NCBI GenBank assembly: GCA_036011085.1
Contig: DASCMS010000124.1
Span: 62,001-126,000 of the forward strand
Length of the DNA: 64,000 nucleotides
Direction of reading: 5' to 3'
From: UBA8231 sp036011085
GTDB lineage: Bacteria > Latescibacterota > UBA2968 > UBA8231
In this document: piece by piece, positions 61,268 through 64,000 of the stretch
Layout of the letters: each line of letters opens with the position of its first letter
Numbering within the stretch: position 1 is the first letter of the stretch
Made by a program: the position numbers and the translations under genes
The notes under the pieces: model-generated
What the model saw: the letters and a program-made list of their open reading frames with translations, nothing else
Told to the model about the DNA's origin: nothing
Database searches by the model: none

Positions 61268-61765
61268 TCAACCCCCTCGCAGAGAGATCTGATCGAGTAC
61301 TGCCTGGTAGAGCTCGATGCCGATACGAAAGCCGTGTTCGCGGACGAGCACATCGACACTATGCCGAGTCTCTTCTTGCGTGAGGAGATCGGCTCGCATC
61401 GCCCGCAGCAGGATGCCGAGGGTTCCGAGAGAACGAATGCCCTCCCTCTGCGCCATGGCGCGAGTCACCCTCTCGTCGCAGAGAAGAAGATCCGATTTCG
61501 TCCTGATGGCCAGGGTCAGCGCGGCGTTGTCCGCGGCGCTCATGGCGCTGGCAAAGGCGCGAGGTCGTGGTACCGGCTCGATCGTACACCTTGAGAGGAA
61601 CGACTCCAGCGTCTCTCTCTCTATCGGGTCGATACCGGGCGCAATCACTTCTCTGCTGACAACGAGTGGGATGCGGATGTCATCACCCAACAACCCGGAT
61701 ACCAACTCCAGCCTTCTCAGCTTTGCCAGGAAGATGAGCGGGCTGGCATCTGCGACGACGATCAC
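61268..61765 (-). CDS. PIN-domain toxin (DUF3368)
   Basis: A 165-residue PIN-fold RNase of the DUF3368 group. The acidic residues are Asp6 in VADASPLIFLAKL, Glu in VVSREVIAPG, Asp in MSAADNAALTLA and Asp in LLLCDERVTRAMA, a complete active-site set. It would cleave RNA when not bound by its antitoxin. It overlaps the upstream UPF0175 gene by 4 bp, the typical order for this toxin-antitoxin pair. Confidence 0.85.
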   Translation of the reverse strand: MIVVADASPLIFLAKLRRLELVSGLLGDDIRIPLVVSREVIAPGIDPIERETLESFLSRCTIEPVPRPRAFASAMSAADNAALTLAIRTKSDLLLCDERVTRAMAQREGIRSLGTLGILLRAMRADLLTQEETRHSVDVLVREHGFRIGIELYQAVLDQISLRGG

Positions 61766-62058
61766 TCGCGCAGGTCCTTCTCCAGATCCTCCACGCCATA
61801 ATTCAATTCCAGGTCTGCATCTTTCAGCTTGAGGATCATATCACGAAGGGGCAGTTCCGCCAGTTCCGCAGCTCGAGATAGCGTCGCTTCCCCCGCGCGG
61901 TAGGCCTGAACGGCCCGCTCGAACATCAGATCCTCCGCCCCCCGTCGAAGGGCCCGCTTCAGCAGCGTCGGTCGTTCGGTTCCCAGTTCCACAGCCAGTC
62001 TCTCGAGCCGTTCGACCTCAGCCTTGGGAAGGCGCATGGATATGGTGACAGTCTGCAT
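61762..62058 (-). CDS. UPF0175 family antitoxin
   Basis: A 98-residue antitoxin partner of the DUF3368 toxin. ATG 62058 follows GGAGGTG and opens MQTVTISMRLPKAEVERLER. The UPF0175 helix-turn-helix region is RAGEATLSRAAELAELPLRD. The start is embedded in one arm of an inverted repeat (62058-62084) that probably serves as autoregulatory operator. Confidence 0.82.
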   Translation of the reverse strand: MQTVTISMRLPKAEVERLERLAVELGTERPTLLKRALRRGAEDLMFERAVQAYRAGEATLSRAAELAELPLRDMILKLKDADLELNYGVEDLEKDLRE

Positions 62059-62084
62059 GTTTACACCTCCGTCTATTGTAAACA
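62058..62084 (-). promoter_or_regulatory. operator-like inverted repeat of the UPF0175/DUF3368 module
   Basis: TGTTTACA (62058-62065) and TGTAAACA (62077-62084) are perfect inverted 8-mers separated by 11 bp. The spacer holds the antitoxin ribosome site and the first arm touches its start codon. Confidence 0.6.
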
Positions 62085-62149
62085 GCATAGGGCTGCGTGG
62101 ACTTAATGGCAAGCCGACTCCATCCGGACGTAGCATCCTGGCGCGTATA

Positions 62150-62181
62150 TTGTTATACTTCGCACCATGAATGTATAACAA
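62150..62181 (+). promoter_or_regulatory. operator-like inverted repeat of the AbrB/PIN module
   Basis: TTGTTATAC (62150-62158) and GTATAACAA (62173-62181) are perfect 9-bp inverted arms, 14 bp apart, ending 9 bp before the antitoxin start. AbrB-type antitoxins bind such sites to repress their own operon. The region is much more AT-rich than the surroundings. Confidence 0.65.
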
Positions 62182-62190
62182 CGGAGTCGG

Positions 62191-62451
62191 ATGATGGAAG
62201 CCAAGATCTCAGCCAAGGGATGGGTCGTGATCCCGGCCGAACTGCGGCGAAAGTACGGCCTGACGCCGGGCACGAAGGTGGCCGTTGTCGACTACGGGGG
62301 CGTCATGTCACTCGTTCCGGTCGCCGATGACCCGATCGCCGCCTCGGCTGGAACTCTGCGGGATGGTTCTTCTCTCACCCAGGCTGTGGTGGCCGAACAC
62401 AAGGCCGAGGTGTACCGTGCCAGATCCGTACGCAAGCAGCGAAAGTCGTAG
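62191..62451 (+). CDS. AbrB/VapB-type antitoxin
   Basis: An 86-residue protein with an N-terminal SpoVT-AbrB swapped-hairpin DNA-binding domain (AKISAKGWVVIPAELRRKYG, then LTPGTKVAVVDYGG). A basic C-terminal tail should wrap the toxin. ATG 62191 or 62194 can start it. The toxin gene begins directly after its stop. Confidence 0.87.
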   Translation: MMEAKISAKGWVVIPAELRRKYGLTPGTKVAVVDYGGVMSLVPVADDPIAASAGTLRDGSSLTQAVVAEHKAEVYRARSVRKQRKS

Positions 62452-62853
62452 TTGCCCTTCGTCCTGGACAGCGTTGCTCTACTCGCCCACCTGGAGGACG
62501 AGGCGGGTGCCGCGCGTGTGAGAGAAGTGCTCACATCTTGCCGTTCCGGCCTGGAGGTGGGTTACATGACCGAGATCAACATCGGCGAAACCCTCTACAT
62601 CACCGAGCGTGAACGGGGTACCGCCGAAGCAGCGCGAGTGCTCGGTCTGATCGACCAGTTGCCGCTGACTCAAGTGCCGGCGACAAGGCCGCAGATTCTG
62701 GCGGCCGCCCACATCAAGGCACAGGCACCCATCTCCTATGCCGACGCCTTCGTCGTAGCTGCAGCCCGGGAGTTCTCCGCCACGATCCTGACGGGCGATC
62801 ATGAGTTCGAGTCGGTGGAAGCGGGGGTCGAGGTGGAATGGCTGCCGGGATGA
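62452..62853 (+). CDS. vapC: VapC-type PIN-domain toxin
   Basis: A 133-residue PIN RNase. The acidic residues are Asp6 (FVLDSVALLAHLE), Glu in MTEINIGETLY, Asp in ISYADAFVVAAA and Asp in TILTGDHEFES, the full VapC set. The start is TTG 62452, the base after the antitoxin TAG, so translation probably depends on ribosomes ending the antitoxin. With the upstream AbrB gene it forms a VapBC module. Confidence 0.87.
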   Translation: MPFVLDSVALLAHLEDEAGAARVREVLTSCRSGLEVGYMTEINIGETLYITERERGTAEAARVLGLIDQLPLTQVPATRPQILAAAHIKAQAPISYADAFVVAAAREFSATILTGDHEFESVEAGVEVEWLPG

Positions 62854-62919
62854 CGGTTTCGCTCTCTGCGTCTGTGGGCCGGCAGGTCGAGTGGCCAGAC
62901 CCTTCGCAGCAGGAGTGAC

Positions 62920-63851
62920 ATGCAGGTTCGTGACGCGATCGAGGCGCTTGGGAGTTCGTTTCCTGAACTGGCGTCGACCACGGTCTCAGAGCTGGCGCAC
63001 AGTGGGGAATGGTGGCGGTTCGAGGTGGACGGCAGGTACATCTTCCGGTTCCCTTGCTTCGACGCAGTCGCCAAAAGGCTCCGCGTAGAGCGCAACTTGC
63101 TCGAGTTTCTTCAAGGCAGGTTGCCTGCCGACGTCCCAGATCCAGTGTTTTTCGCCGAGAATCCAACCGGTGGACCGACTCCCTTCCTCGGATATGAGCG
63201 GATCGAGGGAACGACACTGGATTCAGTTCGAGATCTGGACCCGGCAGCTCGCTCGAGTTTCGCGCATCAGTTCGGGGGACTGTTGGCAGCCCTGCACGCT
63301 ATCCCGGTAAGCGATGTGGTGAGTCGTTTTGAGATCTCACAGGACAGGGACGAATTCGAGGCTCTCGACCAAAACCTCAACACGATTGTCGAGTATCTTC
63401 CCGATGACGTGGCTGAAGGATGCCAGACGATCGTGTCCAATCCGTCTCTTCTGGAGCCCGGGTCCTCCGGTTCGTCTGCACTCATTCATGGTGATATCCA
63501 TCTTGGAAACATCCTGGTCAGCGGGAGGCCACCAGAGATTCGTGCCGTCATTGACTGGAATGATGCTGCCATCAAAGATCCGGCCAGCGAGTTCACGGAG
63601 CTGCTGGCCCCGGCAACGAGCCCTTCTTCGAGGAAGTGCTGGCAGCCTACACCCCGGACGTGGCAGCTGCGACATTTACTCAGGTGGTGTACCGAAACGC
63701 GTTCGCCCAGCACCTCAGAGCTCGTGCGAACGAGATACCGCATGGGTGGCATAGACAGGACGCACCGGCCACCCGAAGACGGATATGGGATGACTCAATG
63801 GATTTTCTGCGGTGGCTGAATCCGAAGATCCTCGCACGAGCTGGTGACTGA
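62920..63851 (+). pseudogene. aminoglycoside-phosphotransferase-fold kinase with a frameshift
   Basis: An APH-family kinase starting ATG 62920 (MQVRDAIEALGSSFPELAS). Motifs are WWRFEVDGRYIFRFP, LGYERIEGTTL, the catalytic loop SALIHGDIHLGNILV and metal site RAVIDWNDAAIKDPASEF. The frame breaks near 63613 at CCCCGG: adding one G restores LLAPGNEPFFEEVLAAYTP and the natural C-terminus to TGA 63851. Without it the protein ends in a non-homologous Arg/Thr-rich tail. The cause may be a recent deletion or a sequencing error. Downstream of the two toxin-antitoxin modules; the substrate is unknown. Confidence 0.75.
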
Positions 63852-63861
63852 AGGAAACCCC

Positions 63862-64000
63862 TTGGATCTTCACTCGGTGACCCGCTGGATTGTCGTCTTC
63901 ATCGTGACCGTTCTGGTGCTACTGACCAGCACCCCCAGTCAGAGCCACGTCGGCCAGATCGTCTACCCGATCTACGAGCTTGCCAGTGCAGATCTCCCCG
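63862..64000 (+). CDS. exported protein, 5' part only
   Basis: TTG 63862 follows AAGGA by 6 nt and opens a signal peptide with core WIVVFIVTVLVLLTS, cleaved before SQSHVGQ. GTG 63877 is a later in-frame start. The mature start SHVGQIVYPIYELASADLP recalls a family of secreted proteins of Poribacteria/Latescibacteria-like genomes that continue into a carbohydrate-binding type domain; that is from memory. The gene runs off the window. Confidence 0.65.
   Translation, partial: MDLHSVTRWIVVFIVTVLVLLTSTPSQSHVGQIVYPIYELASADLP

Noticed and set aside
1..64000. CRISPR arrays, tRNA or rRNA genes, prophage, insertion sequences
   Set aside because: No regularly spaced repeats, no T-loop/acceptor pattern, no rRNA-like stretches and no transposase or integrase motifs were seen. 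A full scan with tRNAscan-SE or ISfinder could not be run.

Overview
The window is GC-rich, gene-dense bacterial chromosome with no phage, insertion sequence, rRNA, tRNA or CRISPR array that I can see. The mix of uroporphyrinogen-decarboxylase-like proteins, mannonate-dehydratase-like isomerases, a sulfatase, phytanoyl-CoA dioxygenase, DUF4954, sensor kinases with reg_prop propellers and a secreted SHVGQ-type protein resembles candidate phyla such as Latescibacterota or Poribacteria. That placement is inference; no phylogenetic marker was analysed.

Layout. 1-2.4 kb: end of an unknown gene, an MFS transporter and a DUF3179 protein whose conserved CPL cysteine position is an in-frame TGA followed by a perfect hairpin, making it a candidate selenoprotein. 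2.4-9.7 kb: two divergent UroD-like genes, a truncated ferritin, a NagB/PIG-L fusion, then an operon of nagB, an acyl carrier protein and a Re-citrate-synthase-like HMGL enzyme. 9.9-12.7 kb: DUF4954 protein coupled to a receiver-Hpt protein. 12.7-21.5 kb: a minus-strand operon of seven genes, most overlapping by 4 bp, for sugar or sugar-acid catabolism, with a soluble propeller sensor kinase in the middle; a 70-bp direct repeat lies at its 3' end.

21.5-29.8 kb: C45 acyltransferase and thioesterase, a kinase/esterase/sulfatase operon, and a secreted glycosidase-like protein. 29.9-36.5 kb: a co-directional central-metabolism run (citrate synthase, aldo/keto reductase, Ldh2 dehydrogenase, HPF, three-subunit transhydrogenase). 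36.5-43.4 kb: PhyH dioxygenase, PncC amidase, a third UroD-like protein, a purine permease, and an orphan secretin coupled to a lipoprotein. 43.4-50.5 kb: an Lrp-type regulator divergent from gltBD, with a clear promoter and a terminator. 50.5-53.3 kb: SEC-C protein, aldo/keto reductase, a block of tandem hairpins and a secreted protein.

53.5-60.1 kb: a TetR-controlled RND efflux operon with a palindromic operator next to the tetR start. 60.2-64 kb: small membrane protein, YjbQ, two adjacent toxin-antitoxin modules with different inverted-repeat operators, a frameshifted phosphotransferase and the start of a secreted protein. The strongest novelty is the DUF3179 UGA gene; the ACP/HMGL cluster, the embedded soluble sensor kinase, the secretin-lipoprotein pair and the hairpin block come next.
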